NCBI GenBank assembly: GCA_934183135.1
Contig: CAKPRX010000092.1
Location: 1-8,276, forward strand
DNA: 8,276 nucleotides
Source of the DNA: an uncultured Prevotella sp.
Lineage (GTDB): Bacteria; Bacteroidota; Bacteroidia; Bacteroidales; Bacteroidaceae
Reading direction: 5' to 3'
The translations under genes were made by a program, and so were the position numbers. How positions within the stretch are numbered: position 1 is the first letter of the stretch; the number at the start of each line of letters is the position of its first letter. Below the pieces are notes generated by a model. It saw only the letters and a program-made list of their open reading frames with translations. It searched no databases and was not told the origin of the DNA. Of this stretch, positions 1-6,618 are shown one piece after another.

Positions 1-1210
1 CGTTCTCGGGGTCGTTGAGCACTTCCTCGATAAGCTCGGCTATGAGGTGCATCATGTCCTCCTTGGCGCCACGGGTTGTCATGGCAGCTGTGCCCAGGCG
101 GATGCCCGATGTCTGGAAGGCACTGCGGGTATCAAAGGGTACCATGTTCTTGTTGGCAGTAATGTCGGCTGCTACCAGGGCGTTCTCGGCCACTTTGCCG
201 GTAAGCTCCGGATACTTGGGACGAAGGTCTACCAGCATAGAGTGGTTGTCGGTACCGCCGCTGACGATGTCGAAACCACGGCTGATAAGGTCTTCGGCCA
301 GCACGGCTGCATTTTTCTTTACCTGGGCTGCATACTCTTTCCACGAGGGACGCAGGTTCTCGCCGAAAGCCACAGCCTTGGCAGCGATGACATGCTCCAG
401 CGGGCCACCCTGGGTGCCGGGGAATACGGCGCTGTTAAGCAGCGAGCTCATCATGCGCACCTCGCCTTTCTTGGTGGTGATGCCCCAGGGGTTGGCAAAG
501 TCCTTGCCCATCAGGATGACACCACCGCGTGGGCCGCGCAGTGTCTTGTGGGTAGTGGTGGTAACGATGTCGGCATACTTGACCGGGTTGTCCAGCAGGC
601 CGGCAGCTATCAGTCCGGCAGGGTGGGCCATGTCTACCATGAGCAGTGCCCCTACCTCATCGGCAATCTTGCGCATGCGGGCATAATCCCACTCGCGGCT
701 GTAGGCCGATCCGCCGCCGATAATCAGCTTGGGCTTGTGTTCCAGGGCCAGACGTTCCATCTCGTCGTAGTCTATGCGGCCCGTCTCACGGTTCAGTTTG
801 TAGCCCACGGGCTTGTAGAGGATGCCGGAAGTGTTGACGCGCGAACCGTGCGAGAGGTGCCCGCCGTGGTCCAGGTCCAGTCCCATAAAGGTGTCGCCTG
901 GCTTGAGTACGGCGAGCAGTACGGCAGCATTGGCCTGGGCGCCCGAGTGGGGCTGGACGTTGGCAAACTCGGCACCGAACAGCTTCTTGACGCGGTCGCG
1001 GGCTATATTCTCTACCTCGTCTACCACTTGGCAACCGCCGTAGTAGCGATGGCCGGGCAGGCCTTCAGCATATTTGTTGGTAAGATAACTGCCCATGGCC
1101 TGCATCACCTCATCGCTGACGAAATTCTCTGATGCAATGAGCTCCATGCCCTTGAGCTGGCGCTGGTGTTCTCTCTCGATGAGGTCGAAAATCACTTGGT
1201 CTTTTTCCAT
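1..1210 (-). CDS. glyA: Serine hydroxymethyltransferase (partial, C-terminus cut by window edge)
   Basis: This cytosolic PLP enzyme interconverts serine plus tetrahydrofolate with glycine plus 5,10-methylene-tetrahydrofolate, supplying glycine and one-carbon units. The frame starts at the ATG on 1210-1208 ([18 protein letters not shown]) and stays open to base 2, giving 403 codons. Family members in this phylum are about 425 residues, so roughly the last 20-25 residues lie outside the window. Family hallmarks are visible: ELIASENF near residue 23, the glycine-rich [13 protein letters not shown] near 48, QPHSGAQAN at 86-94, HGGHLSHG at 115-122, [12 protein letters not shown] near 193, and the PLP lysine K222 inside [22 protein letters not shown] and SGIRLGT occur further on. 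It lies 122 bases downstream of pyrI on the same strand, so co-transcription is possible, but the gap is long enough for its own promoter. The identification is very secure. Confidence 0.98.
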   Translation of the reverse strand, partial: MEKDQVIFDLIEREHQRQLKGMELIASENFVSDEVMQAMGSYLTNKYAEGLPGHRYYGGCQVVDEVENIARDRVKKLFGAEFANVQPHSGAQANAAVLLAVLKPGDTFMGLDLDHGGHLSHGSRVNTSGILYKPVGYKLNRETGRIDYDEMERLALEHKPKLIIGGGSAYSREWDYARMRKIADEVGALLMVDMAHPAGLIAAGLLDNPVKYADIVTTTTHKTLRGPRGGVILMGKDFANPWGITTKKGEVRMMSSLLNSAVFPGTQGGPLEHVIAAKAVAFGENLRPSWKEYAAQVKKNAAVLAEDLISRGFDIVSGGTDNHSMLVDLRPKYPELTGKVAENALVAADITANKNMVPFDTRSAFQTSGIRLGTAAMTTRGAKEDMMHLIAELIEEVLNDPEN

Positions 1211-1332
1211 AAGAATGTTTTCCCTGTTCTCCGTTATGAGGAGCGAGCCCAACTTACTCGTAGGGGGCGAAATGTTGGTTATTACACATTATATTATATA
1301 TAGGTATCTGTACGGCCGAGCCTGGCACCGTG
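1211..1332 (-). other. pyrI-glyA intergenic gap / glyA leader
   Basis: This 122-base gap separates the pyrI stop from the glyA start. Reading leftward, a GC-rich part after pyrI is followed by a sharply AT-rich patch at about 1279-1307 (repeated TATA steps), then a GC-richer leader to the glyA ATG. I find no clean TAnnTTTG box; the nearest is TAAGTTGG on the minus strand around 1248-1255, one base off. No strong terminator hairpin follows pyrI: only 4-5 bp stems are visible, for example CTCC/GGAG at 1229-1243. The AT-rich patch suggests a glyA promoter, but the sequence does not prove it. Confidence 0.35.
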
Positions 1333-1773
1333 TCAGCACAGCTTAGCCTTGCTCAGTTCCTGCTCTTTGTCGCAGTAATGGCACTTGATGATGCCGTGTA
1401 CCTTGTCTATCACGTTGAAGATGGTGCCCATGGGCTCGTTGTTGCAGATACATACGGGGTTGTTGCACTTCACGATGCCCCTCAGGGTATCGGGTGTCTC
1501 TACCATCTTCTTCTCTACCACCTCATAGTCCCTGATGATGTTGAGCACAGCCTTGGGGGCTACTACCGAGAGCTGCGAAATCTCGGCGTCGGTAAAGAAC
1601 CTGCCCGACACCTTGATGATGCCCTTGTGGCCCACCTTCTTTGACTCCAGATAGTTGCCTATGGTAACCGGGGTGGTCAGCTTGTCTAACTGTAGCAGGG
1701 TCACTACCTTGTAGGTCTTCTCTGCGGGTATGTGGTCTATCACGGTACCGTTCTCGATAGCCGTGACCAGCAT
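1333..1773 (-). CDS. pyrI: Aspartate carbamoyltransferase regulatory chain
   Basis: PyrI binds nucleotide effectors (CTP, ATP in characterised enzymes) and joins PyrB trimers into the holoenzyme; it has no catalytic activity of its own. The protein is 146 residues, close to the roughly 150 usual for the family. The N-terminal nucleotide-binding part holds NGTVIDHIP (8-16) and [10 protein letters not shown] (51-60). [20 protein letters not shown] (70-89) leads into the zinc domain, whose four cysteines are C103, C108, C131 and C134; the C-x4-C-x22-C-x2-C spacing matches the known zinc site that contacts PyrB. The ATG at 1773-1771 lies inside the 3' end of pyrB (34-base overlap), which suggests translational coupling. 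The N-terminus before NGTVIDHIP is a few residues shorter than in relatives I know. In-frame codons upstream include ATA and CTG but no ATG before a stop, so a non-ATG start cannot be excluded. Confidence 0.97.
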   Translation of the reverse strand: MLVTAIENGTVIDHIPAEKTYKVVTLLQLDKLTTPVTIGNYLESKKVGHKGIIKVSGRFFTDAEISQLSVVAPKAVLNIIRDYEVVEKKMVETPDTLRGIVKCNNPVCICNNEPMGTIFNVIDKVHGIIKCHYCDKEQELSKAKLC

Positions 1774-2735
1774 TTCTTTCTTAGCCAGTATTCGATGATA
1801 GTTTTATCGATCTTAATATCTTCAAGACTGATGGCCAGGCAGTGGAAGAAGATGGCCTCGCGGGCATAGAGGCCGTTCTTGGCCTGCTGTATATAGTAAG
1901 CGTGTGGGTCGTCGTCTACATCGTAGGCTATCTCGTTGACGCGGGGCAGCGGGTGCATTATCTTCATGTTGGGCTTGGCCAGCCTGAGCATGTCACGGTT
2001 CAGGATGTAGATGTTTTTGACCTTCTCGTACTCCATGAGGTCTGAGAAGCGCTCCTTCTGAACGCGGGTCATGTAGAGTATATCGGCATCGGCGATGACC
2101 TTCTCGTTGAAGGCGGTGTGCTCCTGGTACCTGATGCCGTGCTCCTGGCAGTACAGCTTGTACTCCTGAGGCATGGCCAGCTCCTTGGGGGCGATGAAAT
2201 GGAAAGTGGGGTTGAAGTGGCGCATGGCCGTGATGAGCGAGTGTACCGTCCGGCCGTATTTCAGGTCGCCTACCAGGTAGATGTTCAGGTTCTCGAGCGT
2301 GCCCTGGGTCTTGTAGATAGAGTAGAGGTCGAGCAGGCACTGCGAGGGGTGCATGTGGGCCCCGTCGCCCGCATTGACGATGGGTATGGGAGCCACCTCG
2401 CTGGCGTAGAGGGCTGCCCCCTCGATAGAGTGGCGCATGACTATCACGTCGGCATAGTTAGATACCATCAGGATGGTGTCCTTGAGCGTCTCGCCCTTGG
2501 TGGTGCTCGATGTCTTGGCATCCGAGAAGCCTATCACGCGTGCCCCTAAGCGGTTGGCTGCGGTCTGAAAACTAAGTTGGGTACGGGTTGAGGGCTCAAA
2601 GAAAAGCGTGGCGACAACTTTTCCCTTCAGTAACTCTCGGTTGGGGTGTTTTTCAAATTCCTTGGCCATCTCTAAGAGATACAGGAGTTTCTCCTTAGAC
2701 AGGTCCTCGATCGTCACAAAATTATGTCTTTCCAT
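1740..2735 (-). CDS. pyrB: Aspartate carbamoyltransferase catalytic chain
   Basis: This cytosolic enzyme condenses carbamoyl phosphate and L-aspartate to N-carbamoyl-aspartate, the committed step of pyrimidine synthesis. I chose the ATG at 2735-2733 ([16 protein letters not shown]), giving 331 residues; an ATG 16 codons upstream at 2783 is open too, but its extra residues do not look like the family and would cover the likely promoter. Catalytic signatures are complete: [12 protein letters not shown] with S49-T-R-T52 for carbamoyl phosphate, K80 in [11 protein letters not shown]101 in VMRH, H129 in [16 protein letters not shown] with R162, R224 in MTRVQ, and [10 protein letters not shown] at 261-270. 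Homologues normally end soon after the LEDIKID segment (304-310). This one continues about 20 residues, ending in a basic tail with [13 protein letters not shown] that overlaps pyrI. That tail looks like read-on sequence and may reflect loss of an earlier stop. pyrB and pyrI form one unit. Confidence 0.98.
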   Translation of the reverse strand: MERHNFVTIEDLSKEKLLYLLEMAKEFEKHPNRELLKGKVVATLFFEPSTRTQLSFQTAANRLGARVIGFSDAKTSSTTKGETLKDTILMVSNYADVIVMRHSIEGAALYASEVAPIPIVNAGDGAHMHPSQCLLDLYSIYKTQGTLENLNIYLVGDLKYGRTVHSLITAMRHFNPTFHFIAPKELAMPQEYKLYCQEHGIRYQEHTAFNEKVIADADILYMTRVQKERFSDLMEYEKVKNIYILNRDMLRLAKPNMKIMHPLPRVNEIAYDVDDDPHAYYIQQAKNGLYAREAIFFHCLAISLEDIKIDKTIIEYWLRKKCWSRLSRTVP

Positions 2736-2769
2736 TGCAGTTTTGGGGATGAATAATTTTATTTCGACT

Positions 2770-2778
2770 GCTAAGGTA
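2770..2778 (-). promoter_or_regulatory. Possible -7 promoter box for pyrBI
   Basis: Read on the minus strand this is TACCTTAGC, one base different from the Bacteroidota -7 box TAnnTTTG (commonly TACCTTTGC). It sits 35 bases before the chosen pyrB ATG, in an AT-rich patch, and just downstream of the inverted repeat at 2792-2838. No clear TTTG -33 box stands at the usual 19-21 base spacing; an ATTGG lies too close, about 12 bases upstream. The position is reasonable but the match is imperfect. Confidence 0.4.
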
Positions 2779-2791
2779 CACATATTTTTCC

Positions 2792-2838
2792 AATATCAGC
2801 CCCTGGGTGGCGTAAAAAGTTGCGTTCGGGCTGATATT
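2792..2838. repeat. Perfect 11-bp inverted repeat upstream of pyrB (terminator- or attenuator-like)
   Basis: The arms are AATATCAGCCC (2792-2802) and GGGCTGATATT (2828-2838), a perfect 11-bp match around a 25-base loop. On the plus strand the right arm runs into six T (2837-2842), which is intrinsic-terminator form, but no plus-strand gene is visible here. On the minus strand, the direction of the flanking genes, the hairpin is preceded by the A-tract and followed by GGAAAAAT, so it lacks a U-tract. It could end transcription from the transporter gene, act as a control element for pyrB, or stop an antisense transcript. Confidence 0.7.
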
Positions 2839-2893
2839 TTTTAGCGCCTTAGCGATGCTGTGTTTTCTCGGGCTTGCCATCTCTGCGTTGCCG

Positions 2894-2946
2894 GGAGCCG
2901 TCAGGAGTGTCCTCGTGATGGTTGTTGGCGCGCTCATGACGGCTCC
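2894..2946. repeat. Perfect 10-bp inverted repeat just after the transporter gene
   Basis: GGAGCCGTCA (2894-2903) pairs with TGACGGCTCC (2937-2946). Allowing one bulged base, the pairing extends outward through CCGG and inward through TGAG/CTCA, giving an approximately 15-bp imperfect stem around a loop of about 30 bases. It begins 8 bases beyond the transporter stop codon in the direction of transcription. No T-tract follows it on either strand, so it is not a textbook terminator. It could stabilise the 3' end of the transporter mRNA. Confidence 0.6.
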
Positions 2947-2954
2947 GGCTAAGC

Positions 2955-3845
2955 TCATGATGACTGCTGGCGCCTGCGCCATGTGCGCAGCGTCTGTAGG
3001 AGCACGCTCAGTATCACCATCGATATGCCTACATAGAACGAGGCATTGAGCTCTCGCGCCTCGCCAAAGGCTATAAAGGCGATAAGAATGGTGTAGCACG
3101 GCTCCAGGTTGTATGTCAGGTTGACGGTGAAGGCCGACAGCCGCTTCAGGGCCAGTATCTGAAGGAGATAAAGCCCCACGGTGCAGAAAAGCGACAGGCA
3201 CAGCAGTAGCCACAGGTTGCTGCCTTCGGGTATAATGGCTACGGGCTGGCCGGTCGGGTATATCTGCAGGTATATGGGGATGATGAGCGATACGCCCACC
3301 AGGCCGCCCAGCATCTCGTAGAGCAGCATGGTGCGCGCCTGGACGCCCGGGGCCACTTTCTTGTTGGTCACGGCATAGAGCGAGCATACGGCGGCCGAGA
3401 TAATGCCGATGACGATGCCTGTGCGGTAGCGCGAGTCGAACGAGAAGATACACACCAGGCCGGCAATGGTGATGAGCGACAGCAGCATCTCGGTCATGGA
3501 GAAACGGCTGCGCATGATGAGCGGCTCAAAGATGGAGGTGAAGAAGCACATGCTGGCAAAGCACACCACGCCGATGGACACGTTGCTCGCCTTGATAGAC
3601 GCGTAGAACAGTATCCAATGCAGCCCTAAGAGCGTGCCGCACCCGGCTATCTGCAAAGCCTTCTTCCAGCCCACCCTGGGCAGTCCGGTAAACACTAAGA
3701 GTATCGCCGCCGTGAAAAAGATGCGGTACCATGTCAGAGTGGTCTCATTGAGCGTAATAAGTTTGCCAAACAGCCCCGTAAATCCAGCCAGCAGCACGCT
3801 CAGATGCAGCTGGATAAAGGCCTTCTTCATACTTGTCTGTTCCAT
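2955..3845 (-). CDS. DMT-superfamily EamA-type membrane transporter
   Basis: This is a predicted inner-membrane carrier of the drug/metabolite transporter superfamily; the substrate cannot be told from sequence. I start it at the ATG on 3845-3843 (MEQTSMKKAFIQLHLSVLLAG), giving 296 residues; ATG at residue 6 is an alternative. A longer reading from a TTG at 3878 is rejected because that TTG is part of the -7 promoter box. The protein is almost wholly hydrophobic, with about ten membrane segments in two EamA-like halves. In the first half LHWILFYASIKASNVSIGVV (75-94) is the typical helix 3-4 region; the second half ends with LEPCYTILIAFIAFGE (247-262) and a last helix near 270-285, followed by a basic cytosolic tail TWRRRQQSS. 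The length is normal for the family. It is monocistronic or reads into pyrB across a 219-base gap holding two inverted repeats. Nothing in its context fixes its role. Confidence 0.93.
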   Translation of the reverse strand: MEQTSMKKAFIQLHLSVLLAGFTGLFGKLITLNETTLTWYRIFFTAAILLVFTGLPRVGWKKALQIAGCGTLLGLHWILFYASIKASNVSIGVVCFASMCFFTSIFEPLIMRSRFSMTEMLLSLITIAGLVCIFSFDSRYRTGIVIGIISAAVCSLYAVTNKKVAPGVQARTMLLYEMLGGLVGVSLIIPIYLQIYPTGQPVAIIPEGSNLWLLLCLSLFCTVGLYLLQILALKRLSAFTVNLTYNLEPCYTILIAFIAFGEARELNASFYVGISMVILSVLLQTLRTWRRRQQSS

Positions 3846-3875
3846 GATAGCTGTATTTTTTTCTGATAAGAGCTG

Positions 3876-3883
3876 CAAAATTA
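3876..3883 (-). promoter_or_regulatory. -7 promoter box of the transporter gene
   Basis: On the minus strand the sequence is TAATTTTG, an exact match to the Bacteroidota TAnnTTTG -7 element. Transcription would begin near 3869, leaving a leader of about 25 bases before the ATG at 3845, which is a normal distance and supports that start. No TTTG stands at the expected -33 position, so the match rests on the -7 element and its spacing. Confidence 0.6.
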
Positions 3884-4008
3884 CAAATAATAGTCTTTAG
3901 TGCCACGCTCTTTGACTGGAAAAATGATGGGCATACCCAGGTGCGACGGCGCGTTGGTGCCTGCGCCGCTGCCGGCTGTCATGTCCTTAGGCGGCGCTGC
4001 TATGGTGG

Positions 4009-4022
4009 TGGGCGCGCGCCCA
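4009..4022. repeat. 14-bp perfect palindrome
   Basis: TGGGCGCGCGCCCA is a perfect, uninterrupted palindrome between the two divergent promoters, about 70 bases upstream of the rightward -7 box. It could be a dimeric protein binding site or simply part of the GC-rich structured block. No known operator is recognised. Confidence 0.5.
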
Positions 4023-4090
4023 AACAGGCCAAAAATCTCAGTGACAGCAAATAAGCTGTTAAAAGATAGGATTTTCTCGGATTTTCTTTG

Positions 4091-4098
4091 TATTTTTG
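4091..4098 (+). promoter_or_regulatory. -7 promoter box of the PBP gene
   Basis: TATTTTTG matches TAnnTTTG exactly and lies in the AT-rich end of the intergenic region. The expected -33 position holds an AT-rich GATTTTC-type sequence, not TTTG. Transcription from about 4105 would give a leader of roughly 147 bases containing the hairpins at 4156-4193. Confidence 0.5.
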
Positions 4099-4155
4099 CC
4101 GCGCTTGTAATGGACTTGCTTGTCGGCCTTGGCGCAGCCCGTGGCGGTGTGTGCC

Positions 4156-4193
4156 GCTCCCCGGGCATACCCGGGGAGCACCGGCTGGTGCTC
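4156..4193 (+). promoter_or_regulatory. Two overlapping, mutually exclusive hairpins in the PBP leader
   Basis: Hairpin 1 pairs GCTCCCCGGG (4156-4165) with CCCGGGGAGC (4170-4179), a perfect 10-bp stem on a CATA loop. Hairpin 2 pairs GAGCACC (4176-4182) with GGTGCTC (4187-4193), a perfect 7-bp stem on a GGCT loop. They share bases 4176-4179, so both cannot form completely at once. No T-tract follows, so neither is a standard terminator. They end 58 bases before the PBP start codon. The pairing is seen directly; a regulatory role is inference. Confidence 0.6.
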
Positions 4194-4251
4194 AGGATGT
4201 TATAACAACGACAGTTCTGCACCATAGCAGGGCTAAGCTAACGACGCATAT

Positions 4252-6564
4252 ATGAGAAAGAAATTTATACATACCCTGTGGGCCCTGCTGGGAGCCTCTG
4301 TCCTGTTCGTACTGATAGTGTTTACGGCTATATGGAACGGCTGGATAGGCTACATGCCGCCCATCGACGAGTTGCAGAACCCCATCAGCCGCTTTGCCAC
4401 GCAGGTGTACTCGGCCGACGGCAAGGTGATAGGCACCTGGAGTTTCAACCGCGAGAACCGCATCCCCGTGAGCTACGCCCGCCTGTCTCCCCATCTGGTA
4501 CATGCCCTGGTGGCCACCGAGGACGAGCGCTTCTACGACCACTCGGGCATCGACTTCATAGCTCTGGGCCGTGCCCTTGTCAAGCGTGGCCTGCTGGGCC
4601 GCGAGAGTGCGGGTGGCGGCTCTACCATTACCCAGCAGCTGGCCAAGCAGCTGTACTCTGAGTCGGCCCACTCTACGGTCGAGCGGCTTATGCAGAAGCC
4701 CATCGAGTGGGTCATAGCCGTCAAGCTGGAGCGCACCTATACCAAGGAGGAGATAATAGCCCTATACCTCAACTACTTTGACTTCTTGCACAATGCGGTG
4801 GGCATCAAGACGGCTGCCAATACCTATTTTAATAAGGAGCCGCAGGACCTGAGCGTTACCGAGTCGGCCCTGCTCATCGGACTGTGTAAGAATCCGTCGC
4901 TCTTTAACCCCGTGCGCTACCCTGACCGCTGTCTGCAGCGCCGCAATGTGGTGCTGGCCCAGATGCGCAAGGCTGGCTACCTGTCTGACGAGGAGTACAG
5001 GGAATACTGCAGCGAGGGGCTCAAGCTCAATTTTCATCGTACCGACCACAAGGGCGGCACGGCTACTTACTTCCGCGAGTTCCTGCGTCAGTACATGATG
5101 GCCCAGCGTCCTGAAGTAGACAGGTATCCCTCGTGGAACCATCGCCAGTATGTACTCGACTCGATAGCCTGGGCCACCGACCCTCTCTACGGGTGGTGTA
5201 ACAAGAACTACAAGAAAGACGGTACCCCCTACAATGTATATACCGACGGCCTGAAAGTCTACACGACCATCGACTCGCGTATGCAGCAGTATGCCGAGGA
5301 GGCTGTGTACGGCCATGTGGCCCGCTATCTGCAACCCCTGTTCTCGCGCGAGAACGCCCGCAAGCCCAATGCTCCCTTTACGGACCAGCTTACGTCCCAG
5401 GAGGTGCGCGCCATTATGAACAAGGCCATGGTGCAGAGCGAGCGCTACCGGGCCATGAGGGCGGCTGGCGCATCAGAGGCCGAGATAGCCCGCGCCTTCC
5501 GTACCAAGACCGACATGACCGTGTTTACCTATCACGGCGACATCGATACCGTCATGTCGCCCATGGACAGCATACGCTACTATAAGTCCTTTCTGCGTGC
5601 GGGCTTCGTGAGTATGGATGCGCACTCGGGGGCTGTCAAGGCGTATGTGGGCGGACTCAACTACAACCACTTTATGTACGACATGGTGATGGACGGGCGC
5701 CGGCAGGTGGGCTCTACCATCAAGCCCTTCCTCTATGCGCTGGCCATGGAGAACGGTTTCTCGCCATGCGACCGCGCTCCTAATGTGCAGCATACCTATA
5801 TGGTGGCCGGAAAACCATGGACGCCGCGCAATGCTAACCGCAGGCGCTACGGAGAGATGGTTACGCTCAAGTGGGGCCTGGCCCAGTCTAACAACTGGGT
5901 CTCGGCTTACCTGATGAGCAAGCTCAATCCGCAGCAGCTGGTCAGCCTGCTGCACGACTTCGGCATTAACAACCCCGACATATACCCCTCGATGGCCCTG
6001 TGCCTTGGCCCCTGCGAGGTGTCGGTGGCCGAGATGGTAAGTGCCTATACGGCCTTTGCCAACAATGGCATACGCTGCGCCCCCATGTTAGTTACGCGTA
6101 TAGAGGATGCCGATGGCAATGTGGTGGCACGCTTCCAGCCTCGGATGAACGAGGTTATCAGTTCGGAGAGTGCTTACAAGATGCTGGAGGAACTGCGGGC
6201 TGTGGTCGACGAGGGTACTGCCGGCCGGTTGAGGTACAAGTTTAATATAGAGGGACAGATTGGCGGCAAGACGGGTACCACCAACCGCAATTCGGATGCC
6301 TGGTTTATGGGATTTACGCCTCAGCTGGTAAGCGGATGCTGGGTTGGCGGCGAGGACAGGGACATACACTTTGACTCGATGGCCCTGGGGCAGGGCGCGT
6401 CCATGGCGCTGCCCATCTGGGCTTACTTTATGAAAAAGGTGTACCGCGACCGCACGCTGGGCTATTCGCCGGAGGCCACCTTTGACGTTCCGGCCGACTT
6501 CAATCCCTGTGTGAAGGACGACGACACGGTGGGCATGAACGGCATAGACGAGGTTTACGAGTAG
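4252..6564 (+). CDS. mrcA: Class A penicillin-binding protein (PBP1A-like, bifunctional peptidoglycan synthase)
   Basis: This inner-membrane enzyme polymerises glycan strands from lipid II and cross-links their peptides in the periplasm. The protein has 770 residues, normal for Bacteroidota PBP1A. A short basic N-terminus (MRKKF) leads into one membrane anchor (about 8-28). The GT51 glycosyltransferase domain spans about 50-230: ATEDERFYDHSGID with catalytic E90, GGGSTITQQLAKQL (121-134), the KPIEW segment with probable second glutamate E152, then KEEIIALYLN (165-174). The transpeptidase domain has all three motifs: nucleophile S488 in GSTIKP with K491, S546-N-N548 in AQSNNW, and K673-T-G-T in GGKTGTT. 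Residues about 345-445 between the domains are charged and not assignable by eye. The C-terminus is acidic (DEVYE). The start follows AT-rich sequence with no clear Shine-Dalgarno site, usual in this phylum. A strong terminator follows. The mrcA symbol is by family analogy. Confidence 0.97.
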   Translation: MRKKFIHTLWALLGASVLFVLIVFTAIWNGWIGYMPPIDELQNPISRFATQVYSADGKVIGTWSFNRENRIPVSYARLSPHLVHALVATEDERFYDHSGIDFIALGRALVKRGLLGRESAGGGSTITQQLAKQLYSESAHSTVERLMQKPIEWVIAVKLERTYTKEEIIALYLNYFDFLHNAVGIKTAANTYFNKEPQDLSVTESALLIGLCKNPSLFNPVRYPDRCLQRRNVVLAQMRKAGYLSDEEYREYCSEGLKLNFHRTDHKGGTATYFREFLRQYMMAQRPEVDRYPSWNHRQYVLDSIAWATDPLYGWCNKNYKKDGTPYNVYTDGLKVYTTIDSRMQQYAEEAVYGHVARYLQPLFSRENARKPNAPFTDQLTSQEVRAIMNKAMVQSERYRAMRAAGASEAEIARAFRTKTDMTVFTYHGDIDTVMSPMDSIRYYKSFLRAGFVSMDAHSGAVKAYVGGLNYNHFMYDMVMDGRRQVGSTIKPFLYALAMENGFSPCDRAPNVQHTYMVAGKPWTPRNANRRRYGEMVTLKWGLAQSNNWVSAYLMSKLNPQQLVSLLHDFGINNPDIYPSMALCLGPCEVSVAEMVSAYTAFANNGIRCAPMLVTRIEDADGNVVARFQPRMNEVISSESAYKMLEELRAVVDEGTAGRLRYKFNIEGQIGGKTGTTNRNSDAWFMGFTPQLVSGCWVGGEDRDIHFDSMALGQGASMALPIWAYFMKKVYRDRTLGYSPEATFDVPADFNPCVKDDDTVGMNGIDEVYE

Positions 6565-6570
6565 CAGACA

Positions 6571-6602
6571 GGTGGCGGCCAGCGTGGCTGCCACCTTTTT
6601 TT
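6571..6602 (+). terminator. Intrinsic terminator after the PBP gene
   Basis: GGTGGCGGCCA (6571-6581) pairs with TGGCTGCCACC (6585-6595) through an 11-bp stem with a single G-U pair and a three-base GCG loop, followed at once by seven T (6596-6602). It begins 7 bases after the PBP stop codon. This is a textbook Rho-independent terminator for rightward transcription. It ends only 16 bases before the next start codon, leaving almost no room for a promoter beyond it. Confidence 0.92.
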
Positions 6603-6618
6603 AACAAGAAATAGGATA

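Larger units (their letters stand above)
3846..4251. other. Divergent control region between transporter and PBP genes
   Basis: This 406-base stretch has no gene I trust. It carries a leftward promoter box (3876-3883), a rightward one (4091-4098), and a GC-rich middle (about 3940-4022) full of inverted repeats: GCGCCGC (3963-3969) against GCGGCGC (3991-3997), and a 14-base perfect palindrome at 4009-4022. An AT-rich block at 4023-4098 holds a small dyad, ACAGC/GCTGT (4044-4059), next to the rightward promoter. The rightward leader after about 4105 contains the overlapping hairpins at 4156-4193. Open frames of about 100 codons cross it on both strands. Each is antisense to the other, lacks recognisable domains, and reads through the promoter boxes, so I treat them as chance frames. 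Confidence 0.7.

Noticed and set aside
15..1132. Long plus-strand open frames of 223 and 361 codons
   Set aside because: They are antisense to glyA, which shows complete catalytic motifs; the plus-strand translations have no recognisable domain.
1211..1332. Riboswitch (folate or glycine type) ahead of glyA
   Set aside because: Only 4-bp stems are seen and none of the conserved cores of known glycine or tetrahydrofolate riboswitches is recognisable.
2736..2783. PyrB start 16 codons upstream at 2783
   Set aside because: The added residues are not family-like and would cover the putative -7 box; [16 protein letters not shown] aligns with known PyrB N-termini.
2722..3453. A 243-codon minus-strand frame over the transporter gene
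   Set aside because: It is an out-of-frame reading of the transporter gene, rich in arginine, histidine and proline, typical of a shadow frame.
3846..3878. Longer transporter start at the TTG on 3878
   Set aside because: The TTG is the end of an exact TAnnTTTG promoter box, and the extra residues precede a good ATG start.
3881..4225. A 114-codon minus-strand and a 101-codon plus-strand frame in the divergent region
   Set aside because: They overlap each other, have no recognised domain, pass through both promoter boxes, and the plus-strand one needs a GTG start. They are probably open because of base composition, although conservation was not testable here.
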